A stretch of DNA of 64,000 bases from Rhea pennata (lineage: Eukaryota; Chordata; Aves; Rheiformes; Rheidae): NCBI RefSeq assembly GCF_028389875.1, contig NC_084672.1, positions 9,598,458-9,662,457 of the forward strand, written 5' to 3'. Within the stretch, counting starts at the first letter, position 1, and each line of letters opens with the position of its first letter. The translations under genes were made by a program, and so were the position numbers. Shown one piece after another: positions 1-12,955 of the stretch. The notes beneath the pieces are model-generated. The model ran no database searches and was not told the DNA's origin. It worked only from the letters and a program-made list of their open reading frames with translations.

Positions 1-3000
1 CACAAATGCTTTTATTCCCCATGGCTTAGTATATAATGTCTCCCCCTTGCTCCTTATTCATAGAGGGTGAATTTGTGATAGCCCAGGTTCAATGCCCAGA
101 CAGCTGCTCTCCTGTAGCTGGTGTCCCATGCGAAACCCATTTTATTTCTAGGTGCCATGCGGAGCAAGGTAACCATGGCACACCTCCGTAAGGGCTTCCA
201 TCTGGAGACCTCAGAATATGCCACAAACATTGAAGAAGGACACTGTTATCCCAGAAATCTGGATACCTGTCAGGGAAAACTGAAACAAAGCTATAAAATT
301 ATATGACCAGGCTGTGTTACAAACTAGTTAAGTTATGAGAAAATAGCCTAACTGGTCCTGCTGCTGGTCTACAGCTCTTGCTCAAAGCCAAATTTAAGCC
401 TCTTGCACTAAAATATCCTCCTCTTTCCTCCTTGTTCTCCCTCCTTCATATTCCGTATTGTGCTGGTACTAATCCCAATCAGAGGGCTATTGTACTGGAG
501 ACTGTGCAAACAAATCCAAGGCCAGTGCCCGAAAGAGCTTAAAATCTCATTTTCATTTTGTTGCAAATTATATGAAACAAGATGTTTGCAGCACTGCTCA
601 ACAAGCTGGGGAACATTTTCAGGAATTCGTATTACGTTAAAAATTGAGCTGGACTTTTTTAATAAAAACAATACAATAACCTCATCACCACCAACAGCTT
701 TTATTGACAGTAACCTGGATCATTTTACAGTATGAGAGAGTTTTTGACTGATTGTCCTGTGCATATGAAATCTCAGCTCTGCTGTGGTGCAGACCTAAGT
801 AACAATATCCACGGCAACATGCTGCCTGTATCTCTTGAACATCTTTATTAATGATGTACAGTAGAAACCCTGCTGCTTGCTGGCGCTTACCACCAGATTT
901 ATGGCTAAGTTCCAGGGGCTTTCCCACTACTCTTAATTTATTATAACAAGTGTTCATACATGAGAGTTTCTTGCTACAGAGACTAGCATGTCCAGTAGCA
1001 TTAGAGCAGATTAAGTGCATTAAAGCACTATCTGTTCAGGCAGCAAAAGTCTCAAGGAAGCAAGTCTCTCCTGGCTAACAAGCTGCAAAGCTGCCTTTTA
1101 GCCCTTGCAAGGTGAAGAGCATTTATCACGTCTGTGAACGAGCAGTTTGCATCTGGCCGCTCACTCGTGTGAGGAATCCCCAGGAGGGTATCTGCAAAAC
1201 GCTCTCTTTTGCTGAACTTTGAGCTAAGCTGTTTTGCCTCCCACCAAGTCTCTTAAAACAATTCTGGTAATCTGTTTTTCTAGTGTGATGTGATTGTCTC
1301 TAAACCTCCCAAAATTCCCACCTCAGCTCTGATAAATTTACCTGCTTTCTGTTGTTTTTTACTGTTGCCTCTAACTGCATCAAAGGGCTAGCAGAGCCAA
1401 AAGCATCATTCCCAGAGAACCATTCACCTTCCCCACTGAAAAAATGACAAGAAAACTCTTAAAAAGAAGGCTGAAGAGCAAAATCTGTCCTCCACAGCAG
1501 TCAGAGCCTCTGCACAGCCTGATCCTACTGCAGACCTTAGAGAGAGAAAATATAATAGTTTCCTGCGCTCTCCTTCCCTGCTTGGCCTGTCACCTCAGAG
1601 AGGTGCTGCAGGAGCCTCAGTGGCCTCATGCAGAAATGACTCCCATGACTCTCCATGAGAGACGGAGGGAGCGAGTTGACCTGCAGGGCCAGCCCTGAGA
1701 AAACACAAACTACACAGATGACAAGCTGGGGCAAGGAAGGGTTGACAACCTTGTTCTTCACAGTCAGAGTGTACCTGAAGCCTGGGATCACTCTGCGGCA
1801 ACTGGTTAGCACGACTTGAAAGTAATTTGCACTGTCAGATGAGTCTTGTGAACTCATTCCCTTAGCCACCATGGTCAGAGATGGTATTTGCCTCACCTGC
1901 CCTTGCAGCCAGGCCTTGGTTGTGGTGGCACTGATTTCCAACTCGGCCTCCCTCTTGTCTTTGCTCTCTGCAGCAAGGAGGATTTAGGAATTCCTGTGCC
2001 TTTGAAACCAAATGGCATCCACTACTGTCAGCTGGATATACGAGGATTTTCTTAAGGAAATCCGCCACACGCAGTTGCACCGCCTGCCTGTCTCATGTGA
2101 GGCCATTTTCCAGTTTCCACCAAATGGGAGCTAGCGGAGAGCCTGTATGAGGGCCAGAAGACATTTTCTAGCGACCTGCCAAGCAGCTCAGCAGAAAGGC
2201 AGCAGAGGAGCTCCATTAGAAGCTATTGCTGTCAGAAAATACATACTGTCTCTTTTTTATCCTGCCATTGCCTCTGCTTGCTGACCTGCTCTTCTCACTT
2301 CATCTACTCACAGCACATTTCTGCAGTCTCCTTTAGGCTAAATCTGCCCATTCACTCTTACTCATTCAGCTACCGCAACAGCGACTTTCTCCTAGCTGTC
2401 CTACCTGGCTGCCTGCAACTCCTCTGCCCAGCAATGTCCCCAGCACACAGACTGCTCAGACGCAGCAACAGTAATTAAAAGTAGCAAAAGTGGCCTTACT
2501 TTTAGTTAGGAGGAGCTTTGTTGGGACTGTGTCAGGGAAATCTGCATTGCCTTGTAGTACAGACACTAGGAAGGAACAGGACTGCTTTTGTTCACACACA
2601 CGTTTTGGGAGAGTTGTCTGCTTGTCCTAGTCCCAGAATATTTGCAATCATCTCTTGTGCTACTGAAGACAGACCAGGAGACAAGTCCTGGACTATCAGC
2701 CAGTAGAGACAGCTCATACGGGTAGGATTTCTGCAAAAAGGTGCAGAAGGAGTGAGAGGAGCATGCAAAGGGCCAGCTTCTCCAGGGCTCTCACATGTCT
2801 TCCTGATCTGCAAGTAGAAAAGGCAAGCAAGATAGACAGCCCCAGCAAGGCCTCTCTGCAATAAAGCCTAGGAGACTGTTCTGCCCTGGATGGATCCCTG
2901 AGCCCCAAGGCTACCCTGTGTTATCTTATTCCAGCCAAGGTATGTATGTGAGACTATCTTATCCATGCTCTGTTTCCTGCCTGCATCAGTGTCAGGCTGT

Positions 3001-6000
3001 CCCTAGCTCTACTCTGACTTAGTCCTGGGGTGCGCGTAGGCAGCAAAAGAAAGCTAACCAGAGAAAATGAGTCATAGGCAATGGAGCAATAGTGAAAGTC
3101 CTTCACAGTTTGTTTATAACTATACTTTTCCAGTTGTATCCAGAATGAAGAAGTCATATAAATTTTAATATGGTCCAATAACAATTATTCTATGTATCTA
3201 AACTATTTAATAGCAAATGATCCTTTTCAGTAATTTTACTTTAGCCATTCTAATAGAAATTCTTTATGAATAATTCTTTATTAAATTTGACAAGGTGATA
3301 ACAAAAGGCTATAGAAAAGTATTCCATTTTATTACAGTCTACAGTAATTTTCCATAAAGGTTAATATGGACTCACCACTCCTAATAATTAAATGGCAATA
3401 CCTCGACTGAGAATGTTCAAACCTTACAGTTCTGCCCTTTAGAGAACAGGCTGTTGTTTTACATTTATGTTCTACTCCACTTTTCTTTCTGTGATTTTTC
3501 CCATGAATAAACTATGTTTGCAGAAATGTAGGGATGTCTTTCTGTTCCTTCTCAAGTACTAATGAGTGCACTATAATAAAATACAAAATAAAAAATAAAA
3601 TCTACTGAGCAAGATAATTCTGAAGCTGTCAACAAATCTTGTTCCTAAACACACATCCAAATCATCTCAAAGGTATTGTAGTCTTCTCTTAGAGTTGATA
3701 GTCATTTAATATATTATTCTAGTGACAGACAAGATGGCATTTGTTACAAGTATTTTTATGATTCGGTAGTTTTCAGAAAGGCAAGAAAACTAAGCAGCAA
3801 ATTTACACTATAACAAAATAAAAGCAGAGATCTCATCTGCTTGATGAATGACTAAAGCAGCTTTCATCTAAGGATTTCCAGCTACTTTGCCTGAAGCGGA
3901 GCACTTACTGTTTAGGACATGATAACAGTATCCTAAGGCTACAATCAAATGACATGTGTTAAAGACTCTAAAACACGGAGGTGAAAAAGACTGTTAACTT
4001 TGCGGCACTGTCCATCTGAGCAAAACATTTAAGTGCAATAAATTTGAAAAGGAGACACGAGGAGATGAGAAATTCCATACCTATGTACGTGGCATAAGAA
4101 GTCACTCAAGCACCAGAAACGCTGCCTGGCTGTTGATCTGCTCAGCCAGTTGGCTGTTTGCTAAGAGTGCCACAGTAGCATTTTACCTCTTTTCTTTTTT
4201 CTTTTTTTTCTTTTTTTTTGTTTTTTTTTTTTTTTGTTTTTTTTTTTTGTTTTTTTCAGAAAGAAATAAATGCAAGGGCAAAGGCAGCTCAGAAGGGCTA
4301 TTACATACATAAAATTTGGCATCAACAAGCAGGCAGATACAGTATTACTGGCTGGCTCGTTCCTTAGCAAACAGATATTAGATAATGCCTCCCGCTCTGC
4401 CAAACAGTGAGTCAGTGGTTGAGGTGAGAGGAGCGCTCTGACCTCTCGACTTCTACTCTCCACATCTGACCAGAGATCACTCCATCTGTTTTTCAGCAAA
4501 AATCAACTCCAAAGGAATTTCAGTAGCAAACACTTAAAGCATGTTTGACAAGGGAGGGAAAACAAGTCAGTTTTTGGCCATGCATTTGAAAAGGAGAGAG
4601 CCACTAATCATAAGTAATACCCGTCTCTTGGCACCACGGGCCACATTCAGACCCGCTACCAGAGAGGGTTAACCACGCTGATTTGAACTGAAATGCCATA
4701 GTAGGTGTGCGAGCAATGGGCTACTCACACCTACTACCAAGCCTCAGCTTTGTATGCAGCTGCTGTTGTAACATCAAGTTAACCATTTATAATAACAGAG
4801 CCAAATATATCCCCAGCATCTTCTGTCGCTTCATCATCCCTAATCCTTTGGCCCACATCACCTGCACCCTATCAAAGGTCTACAAAAAATCAGTTCTTGC
4901 CCTCCCACAAAGCAAATGGTCATGAGGCACTGTCAGATCTGAGCCTGGGGAGGGCACATGCACTCTTCCGAGACCAGTGGGAATGCTGGCCAAAACCAGC
5001 ACTTGCACCTCTTCGCATGTACTTTTTGGTGCTTTCCAAGTGACTTTTAAAACACGAGTAATGGCAGCTTCCAAACATTTGCCCTATATTCTTACCTTAC
5101 TCATAGTCTTTCACTTGCTTAGCTACAAACATGATTTTAACAAAGCCATTTCAACCTCTTAGCTAATTTGTTTCTGAGGCCTTTTTCTTTCAGAGTGTGT
5201 AATTAAAATAAAAGAGCCTGGAAAAGCCCCTTACAGTACATAATTTACAAGTTCCTCCCTGGGGACATTTTTTAATTATAACTCCACTGGTCAGATCTGA
5301 CTGAATACTCTGAGATAGCATTCCCTGCTGAGATCCTGAAATATAATTAACTGATTCCTTTGGTAATGATATTTTTCCCTTAAATTATCCATTTGTAATG
5401 CAAGGCAGGCAGATTTGTTTATAAACAAAGTAGAGATTGATAGACGTTTTGTCATGAAAATAGCAATAACGACATTCACTGCGACAGACAGGGCACATCC
5501 ATTTGGGGAAAGATGATACTGTTTTGGAGCAATTTTTATAAATTCCACCCTGACAATGCAGCATTGAGAGATACAAGAGAGCAACCAGACAATCCAGATT
5601 CCTCTCCTTCTTGGCAGTTTGCCTTGCTCCCCAAGTGCCATTTTATGCACAGCAAACATAAATAATTCTGACGCACCTACCAACCCCCTAACCTTTGTGC
5701 TTCAGAAACACTGTTATATACCATCAAACTGACAGCGATTTCATGTTTTGTGGCAAAAAGAAAAACCCTGAGCGACAGCAGTAAGGTTCAGATGTCAAAA
5801 GAAAGCTGTCACATTTATTTAGCTCTATGGTCCTCAAGAAAATATACATAAATATTGTTTTCCTATCCCCATCAGCCACATGGTAAGAGTTATCTCTATG
5901 AGCCAGGGTCCTGCAGCTCCTAAACCCTGGCCAAGGAGTGCGTGAGGATCTCCTCCTGGCCCAAGAGGGGCCGGCAAGGCACAAGGTGTCAGCTCTTCCT

Positions 6001-8320
6001 GTTCCCATTAATTTGGTACACGAAGCAGTTTCCTAATTCTCTCCCTATTGCAGCTGAAAGGAGTGTGAGCAGGGGAAAACGGCTCCATGATGTATTGAAA
6101 TATTACCTGTGAGATAAGAGGTTTGGGGACACTCATTGCCTCAAGTCTTGACAGCCTTCAAAGCACGTTTGCTTCTTCTCTATCAATTAGTTCCTGCAAC
6201 TCCTGCCAGCCCACAAGGACAAAGCTTGGCACATGCCTGAGGCTCTGCTGGACAAGGGAGCCTACATTTTGCACCCAAATCTGATCTTTACTTCTTTCCT
6301 TGTTTAAACTCCCACACAGCAAACCATATGACCAAATGTTCAGCTCTCTCTAAGCACTTTGTTTCTGTACATTTGTTAGTGCTGGCCCTGAAATCGCTTC
6401 ATCATGTGCTAGACTTTAAACACAGTTGTTCACCTATTATCACCTGTAGTGAAATATGTATGAGTCAAGCTCACCCTTGTTCTAGAGAATAAATCAAACC
6501 TTGGTCAGCCAGATCTAAAGCTAATTCACAAAGGCTGTAAAATTTTGTGAATAAATTCGTATCTAACTGGCCAAAGAATAATAATAAACCTCTTACATAA
6601 AGAATGCCTCAGAAAAGCAAAGCCACGAGGCCCAGAGGCTTTGGATAAAATATTTGCTTACACAGTAGCCAATTGATTTATGTGACATAAGGCATTCCAG
6701 TAAAGCAGGGACCAAAAAAAATCCTAGCATCCACCTTTAAAACCAAACATCATGGCTTTCCCTCAGCTTGAATTTAACAGCAAGATTTCCTCTGATTTCC
6801 TTCTATCTTTCCTTTCTTTCCTATGCAACATGGCCTCTTAATTTAACGATCTGCTCCATGCTGCAGCACAAATACTGTCATCTCACTTGCTGGTTGCAAA
6901 AGCCTGTATGACGCATGAGCATACCTTACTCTGCACAGTTTGTAGTACATGAAGTGTAAAAATTCACCTTGTGGTTAGTAGAGAGAGCGAGTTTGATATC
7001 AAATTGGTGGAAGGCCATGTCTGAGCACCAACATTTTACGAAATAGCTGACATTACAAACTGCTACCAGCTGTCTTGAACAAGTTGCCCCCTTTCTATAT
7101 AAACTGGTGGGAAGCCTGATATGCCAATATTGCAGGTGCAGGTTCACCCAAGCCACATGAGTCGCTGCTACCATAGGAGTTGGAAGTACCAGGAAGCATG
7201 AGGCAGACGCCTGCATTTGCTGAGCTTACACTAACCCCAGAGCAAGAGGGTTTAATTGGTTACCATATTATGCAAACAGAAATAAAACTGAACACAAGCA
7301 TTCTGAGATGGAAAGGTTCACATACACTGTAGGCATCGTTTTGCTCACAAAAACAGTTACTGTCTAGGAAGTCTTAAGGGCATTCTACTCTGCAGCTAGT
7401 CCTTGAGAATTCATGGAATTTTTAATGATGACACATCGAGTATTTAGGTTAAAATAAATGTACTGATTTACTCGTTGAGAGAAGAATTAAACAAGTATAG
7501 AAGAAGTGAAGTCACGTTGAAGAAGGCAAGCAGGATTATGAATAGTGCAGGAAGGTGAGAAAATTAGTATTTTGCCTCCCTTATCATTGCTTATTGTTTG
7601 ACTTTAATTTCTAGAACTCAGTTTTACTCTAAAAACCTAGCACTATCTCTCTGAATAAGTGGTGCATTTTTCTGGGCACACATATATCAGACACTGTGCA
7701 GACCCCAAGACTGAGGTGCACTTCAGTTTGCTTCAGTTCCAGTTCATCCATCCAGTGCACACTTAGCGACATACAATTCTGCAGCAAAAACCACTGCAGT
7801 ACTTGTGAAGACTTTTGGGTCACCACACATGCACCACAAGAGGCCCTGCAGAGACCCCACAGCCATTCCCACCCACCTGTATGGGACCAAGAAATCCCTT
7901 GCCCCATTCTGAGTTGTTCGCTGTGGCCAGAACTGAGTCCATCTTCCTCCAACCTGCTCCTTGACATCACCACACCACTCATATGTGATTGCTTTTATTT
8001 ACCCCAAGGTAGATTAAGAAAAACTCCAACCCAAAGCCTTGCTCGAGTCACAAAAATTGTTCTCCATAACTTTCAGCTTCTTTTTGTATTTTAACATTGT
8101 ATGTATGAATATTTCCAACATTATTCCAGGATATTATGAATGGTTCATGTACAAAATTATAGAGGTTAAAATAATTTTAAGCATCATTTTACATAGAAAC
8201 TTGTGTTCTTCAGACCTTGAATTCACCAACCAATTTTTAGACCACAAGACATTCTTGCATTCAGATAAAATAAACGAATGTATACCAAAGCCATGGTTGT
8301 TGTTTTTAACAGATACTCCT
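1..8320. other. Intergenic flank beyond the 3' end of MTHFS
   Basis: I see no coding exon, RNA gene or CpG island here. The open frames present are short, contain nothing I recognise, and lack splice signals in sensible places. In other vertebrates the next gene on this side is typically MINAR1 or TMED3, but no exon of either was recognised. The only structured item is the poly-T tract at 4181-4257, described separately. The rest is ordinary AT-rich non-coding sequence. Confidence 0.6.
4181..4520 (-). repeat. Candidate poly(A)-tailed insert (minus orientation)
   Basis: A nearly pure poly-T tract (4181-4257, with scattered C and G) is the poly(A) tail expected of a minus-strand retrocopy. The 8-mer CAGTAGCA sits directly left of the tract at 4173-4180 and recurs at 4521-4528. 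It would bracket a body of about 263 bases as a target-site duplication. The body resembles no gene I recognise and has no AATAAA close to the tail. The 8-base match could be chance, and a simple expanded T tract is the alternative. Confidence 0.25.
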
Positions 8321-8326
8321 TTTATT
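8321..8326 (-). terminator. MTHFS: MTHFS poly(A) signal candidate (distal)
   Basis: This is a second canonical AATAAA on the minus strand (TTTATT on the plus strand), about 420 bases past the stop codon. It would give a longer 3' UTR than the signal at 8640. Confidence 0.35.
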
Positions 8327-8639
8327 ATTAGGCAGCTTTAAGAAGCCAAGTACATAATCAAAATCATTGAAGACACTAAAATCAAATTAAGTCTTTCTCC
8401 CAATCATAATTTTTTTGCCTAGCTTAGTATAAGGTTTATCTGGTGTTTTTTTGTTTGGTTGATGGATATATATAACTAAGTTCTGAGGACAGTACTCAGT
8501 TTGCTGTGCACACGCCTTTTTCTACTGATTGTAGAACAAGAATTCACAGCAGATATTTTCCAATTAGAAGCAAATTCACGTAGCTCTCATTACCATGATC
8601 ACAGTTAGATCTTCCTGTTGTTCAAATCAAAATAATTAT

Positions 8640-8645
8640 TTTATT
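8640..8645 (-). terminator. MTHFS: MTHFS poly(A) signal candidate (proximal)
   Basis: The plus strand reads TTTATT, so the transcript has a canonical AATAAA about 97 bases beyond the MTHFS stop codon. It would give a very short 3' UTR. A second AATAAA lies at 8321-8326. Which one is used cannot be told from sequence alone. Confidence 0.45.
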
Positions 8646-8741
8646 GCTCCCAAAGTCATATATGACTATTAAAAAGTTGAGATTAACAGATCTGAAGTCT
8701 TCAGTTGGTCACTCTGCAGGAGGGTTGATACGAAGATACCT

Positions 8742-8965
8742 TCAGCAGTCTTCATACAGGATTTCATCTATTTGGATGTCATTTTCAGCTACAGGCACCG
8801 ATTCACAAATTTGTTCTCTAAAAGCCAAGGCAATTGTGTAAGGTTTTCCACTGGGATGTTTCATACACCTTTCAAGATATGTATCGTAATATCCTTTCCC
8901 TCTTCCCAATCTGTTGCCTTTTTTGTCAAACCCAAGGCCAGGCATGAAGATAAGGTCAAGACCCC
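8742..8965 (-). CDS. MTHFS: MTHFS exon 3 (last coding exon), 5-formyltetrahydrofolate cyclo-ligase
   Basis: This exon encodes residues 127-200. It opens after a CTCCAG acceptor, completing a glycine codon split 1+2 with exon 2, and ends EILYEDC then TGA. It carries the family's signature glycine-rich block, [19 protein letters not shown] (residues 136-154), which in this family forms the nucleotide and folate binding loop. The segment [19 protein letters not shown] is also typical. The C-terminus is three residues shorter than the human protein as I remember it (203 residues), a common kind of variation. No frame damage is visible. Confidence 0.96.
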
Positions 8966-11900
8966 CTGGAGAAAATGAAATAAACATTAGTGGATGCATT
9001 GTGGATTTCCCGATGGCCTGACTAAATCCACATAACTTCAGACATAAGCAAAAACAATAGCTTTGTATTTTGTAAAATGCTTCCTTTTCTTTGATCAGAT
9101 GAAAAATACCTTGAATACTAAATCTGTAAATTTACATTTTCATCTTATCAATTGCATACTAGATCAGCTGCAAAATAATTAGACCTTGAAAAGCTGGAAG
9201 GTAAGAAATCTACCTTCTAACAGATTTATTTTGTCATTTTAACTGTGCGCTTCCCAGGACTAATGATTATGAATCTAAATCTAGGCAGAGACTGAACTCA
9301 TAGAAATTATAGACAGAGTTCTTAGAAATTATAACCAGAAAAAAAATGCAGAGAGAAAATCAAATGAATTTCAACATCAGATAAAAATATAGAAAAGGAA
9401 AAAAGAATGAAAACAAGCAACATAAGAAAGAGAGCATTTTCTTGACATAACTGTAAAATGTCATGAACCTCCACTCAAGCCCCCAAAACCAAAGGGCCTT
9501 GAATATATTATATTCTGAAAGTGGACATTTGCCCTTTTATATCAAGACTTGAAGGCCTGTCTCTACATGATGTCATATTCCTCTTCTTTCAAAGGACCAT
9601 TTTCTTGAGCCTCCAGCAATGCACTGTTTCTCCAGCAGTATACACAAGTTTTACTTGCTTTCCCCAAATATGCCTCCCTCTGTAGGGATATATGGGCTTC
9701 CTGAGGCTCTTCTGAAATTGCACTTGATTGGAATTCAGAATCAGTGAAAAAACTGAAACAAGTATCATAAGTGGCCATTCATCTGGACAAAACAGATCCA
9801 ACTGGCTTGCAAAACCCTGATAAAAGATCACAACAACCAGATAAAAAAGGTACTTTACATGCAAGGTCAGATAAGCCAGTTTTTCTTTTTTCCTGCTTTG
9901 CTCCTACTTTGCAAACAGATGTGGAGCTGCATCCTGCCAGGCAGGCAGCTAGAATTTAGTTTGCCACGCATTTGTTTCGGCAGTTGATTCACATCACTGC
10001 CAGGTAGGCAAAGGAAAGGGGCTGCCACGCTGAGCAACAGCCAGGCACAGAAGCAGTCAGTGTGCAGGTCTCCATTACTTATGCAGGGCTTGTTCTTCCA
10101 GTGTGAGACAACTTGCAAGGACATCCACTAAACAAATGAGCTTGGCTGTCCTGGTGCTGACTGCTGAACGCAGGAATGTACCAGTTTCACAATGCAAAGA
10201 AAGTCTTTCAGAAGACACGCTTAAAGAGCATAGGGCAGGAATGGCAGGGGAAAGCCAGCACAGACTAAAACACTGTTAACATGAGTCTGGGAAGGAAGTA
10301 AACATAGCATCTCCATCCACTGCTTCCTACTTCTTACTGGAATTGCATTTTCATAATTAGCTTCTGCTCCTTCACCAGGACTAGACTGTGTCAGGTATTC
10401 TTCTGCTTCTTCTAAATCCAGATATGGTCTCTATTGCCATTTTGGATTGCACAGAGATCACCATCAAATGCCTTGTTGGCAAATATCACACAATACTCCT
10501 ACATCTAGCTGAGGAATGATGCTCAACATACAAGATGAAGCCAGCTGATCTTCTCCCCCACTAGCATGGTCCGTGACAGAGATTCTGCAGGTCAAATCCT
10601 CCCTCAGTTGCTCCTGGGCTCATTATTTATTCTTTCTGTGAGTTGCTTTGCATAGGTATTCAGGTGGCCCAGGAACCAGTATGTACCAAACACTAACGAC
10701 GCACAGAAAGAAACACATTCTGGCTTACACTTTTTCAGCTTTTTTCATTCCATTTGACTCATATGACAAAAAAGTAGAAAACATTTGCAGTCACTACTGT
10801 TGGCAGGTAAGAATATACACAAGGGACAAATCTGCAGAGTAGAAAGGTGCCATTTCTCCTTACATTTATATTACAGACTGGAGGAAGACAAGTTAACGGA
10901 AGCACTACGGAAAGAGGGAATTGGGAGGAAGAGTGCAGGGACAAAATATATTTTCTATGTCATTTCACTGATAGCACAAGCCACACTTGAATGAATTTAG
11001 ATGTATTAAAGAACAGTATTTTCCTCTGGGTTCTCTGGAGAAGTAGAGTCTGTTTTAATGAGTCAGCTCCTCTACAATCATGGATTTTTAGGCTGAATAA
11101 CTCAAACAAGCTTGTGCAAATCTCAATATGAAAAATGATGCTGTAAATACTGTAATAGTTACCTTCATATTTTTTTCCACTGGAGCACAGTGACGCTGAA
11201 TGCCTTTGCTCTGACTCACAACACACTGTCTGATATCCATGCAACTCACACAGCTGAAGATTAAAGTAAAATGTCAAACCAGACTTTCAGCAGAAAAATG
11301 ACACAGCTACCCTGCAAGAGCCTGAAGGCAGTTCAGGCAGCATTAGCCCCAAATCCAATTCCAGGAGCTAGAATGAATGGCTAGAGAGCCCCATGGAGCA
11401 AACGCTTCCTCCCCTCACAACTTGGGAGCAACACAACCTCTTGTGGTGCCTGCGGTGAGGCGGGGGAAGAGTTGTCACAGGATGAGAGGTGACACACAGA
11501 AGAGACCAAGATTGCAGACACGTAAGATTACTATCAGCGCTGAGCATACATCAACAGGATGGTGAGTGAGAGTAATAACATCTTGTCCTTCTAGGCACAT
11601 GACCCTCCTAGTCCCAGGCACTTCCAGCCCTGCAGGCCACCATTTGCCCCTCAAGATGTACAGCAGGCTTGCTCTTTCCTCACACCGTGCCTCCTTTGCT
11701 TCCATACCCTGCCGCATGAAACGGCATCCTCATCCCTGGGAAAACAGGGCAGGTGCTCGGGCATCAAACAACTCCTCAGTTTTTACTGCTAACAGTGTGA
11801 GAGAGGCCTCATGAGCTGCATCCACTTCTATCCCTCTCCTTGTCATTGTCCTTGTACCCTATACGTCCAGAGTTGTTAACTGGTGGCTCTTGGATCCCTG

Positions 11901-12891
11901 AGCGGCCTGTGACTACACACTAGGGGCCAAAGAAAGAAAACTAAGAACCCACTGTCAAGAGGTCTTTTTGCTATAGGGAATCTGTGCTTCTCCTGGAAAA
12001 CTTTTAGGCAATCTTCAAATTGTAAAAGGTAGAAAAACACTATCTCTGGCAACATACACTGTACCTGCCCAGGGCCTCCAAGCAGAGAGTTGCAATGCTT
12101 CTTATAAGCGTTAATTAAACTACATGGTATCCCGGTAAGGTTGGCAATTATGATGACAGTCATCTAATACTGTGTCTATGATGTGAGCTCTTGTTGCTAC
12201 AGCTCCTTCAACTGTGCAGCACTGTGTCTGAAATAGTACACCCTGACTTATCAACATGGGCTTACAGCCATGCTGACATGGCCACACGGGTTTCGCTTAC
12301 ACTGCTAAATAAAGCAGGGCCAGAAAGCAAACTCATTTACAGGATCACAGATGGCTCAGTGTGCTTAATAGTCAACACACTCCTGACATGATTGTGGGCC
12401 TGTTCAGCTCACACTTCCAAGTGAAACCCAGGCATGCCCCAGGGGACAGGATTCCCAGAGCAGTGAAGACCGAAGTGTCCAGGTCTGGCTCCTTTCACCC
12501 TATACCCTCCTCCTACACGCTCAGAACAGGTTTTGCTCCTCCAGATACAGATACAGGCCTTCCTGCCACATGTCAAAACATGCAACACAAATCTTCAGTT
12601 TCACAGTCCAAAAACACCCCTGCAACAAGGGCTCATATTATTTAAGATACTATGTACTGGGAAAAAATCCCACAAACAAACAGTATTGTCTTAGGGCCAC
12701 AGAGGCATTACATGGGACCAAAAACACAGAGACAGGACAAGTTCTACGTAGTAGATAGGACTAGCCTGTGCCACTTGACCCTATTCTATTTAGCAGTATA
12801 GGAACAGTCATAGCTTCAGAACCTGCCATGTGGGCGTATAAGCACAGTTCATTTGCACTGACTTGCATATATCTATGTAGACATACCTTAT

Positions 12892-12955
12892 GGCACAGAG
12901 AAGTGAAATGACTTGCCCAAGGACTCAGGAAATGTGGGGCAAAGCCATATGCAAA
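12892..12955 (-). repeat. MIR-like ancient SINE remnant
   Basis: The plus strand reads CACAGAG..GTGAAATGACTTGCCCAAGGaCTCAGG, which matches the reverse complement of the MIR consensus region around the words GTGACCTTGGGCAAGT. It is a diverged fragment with no detectable ends. MIR-type core SINEs are old enough to be shared by mammals, reptiles and birds. Confidence 0.55.

Noticed and set aside
4230-4260. Polypyrimidine tract ending in CAG, resembling a splice acceptor
   Set aside because: It is the end of a homopolymer tract, and no exon or donor follows.
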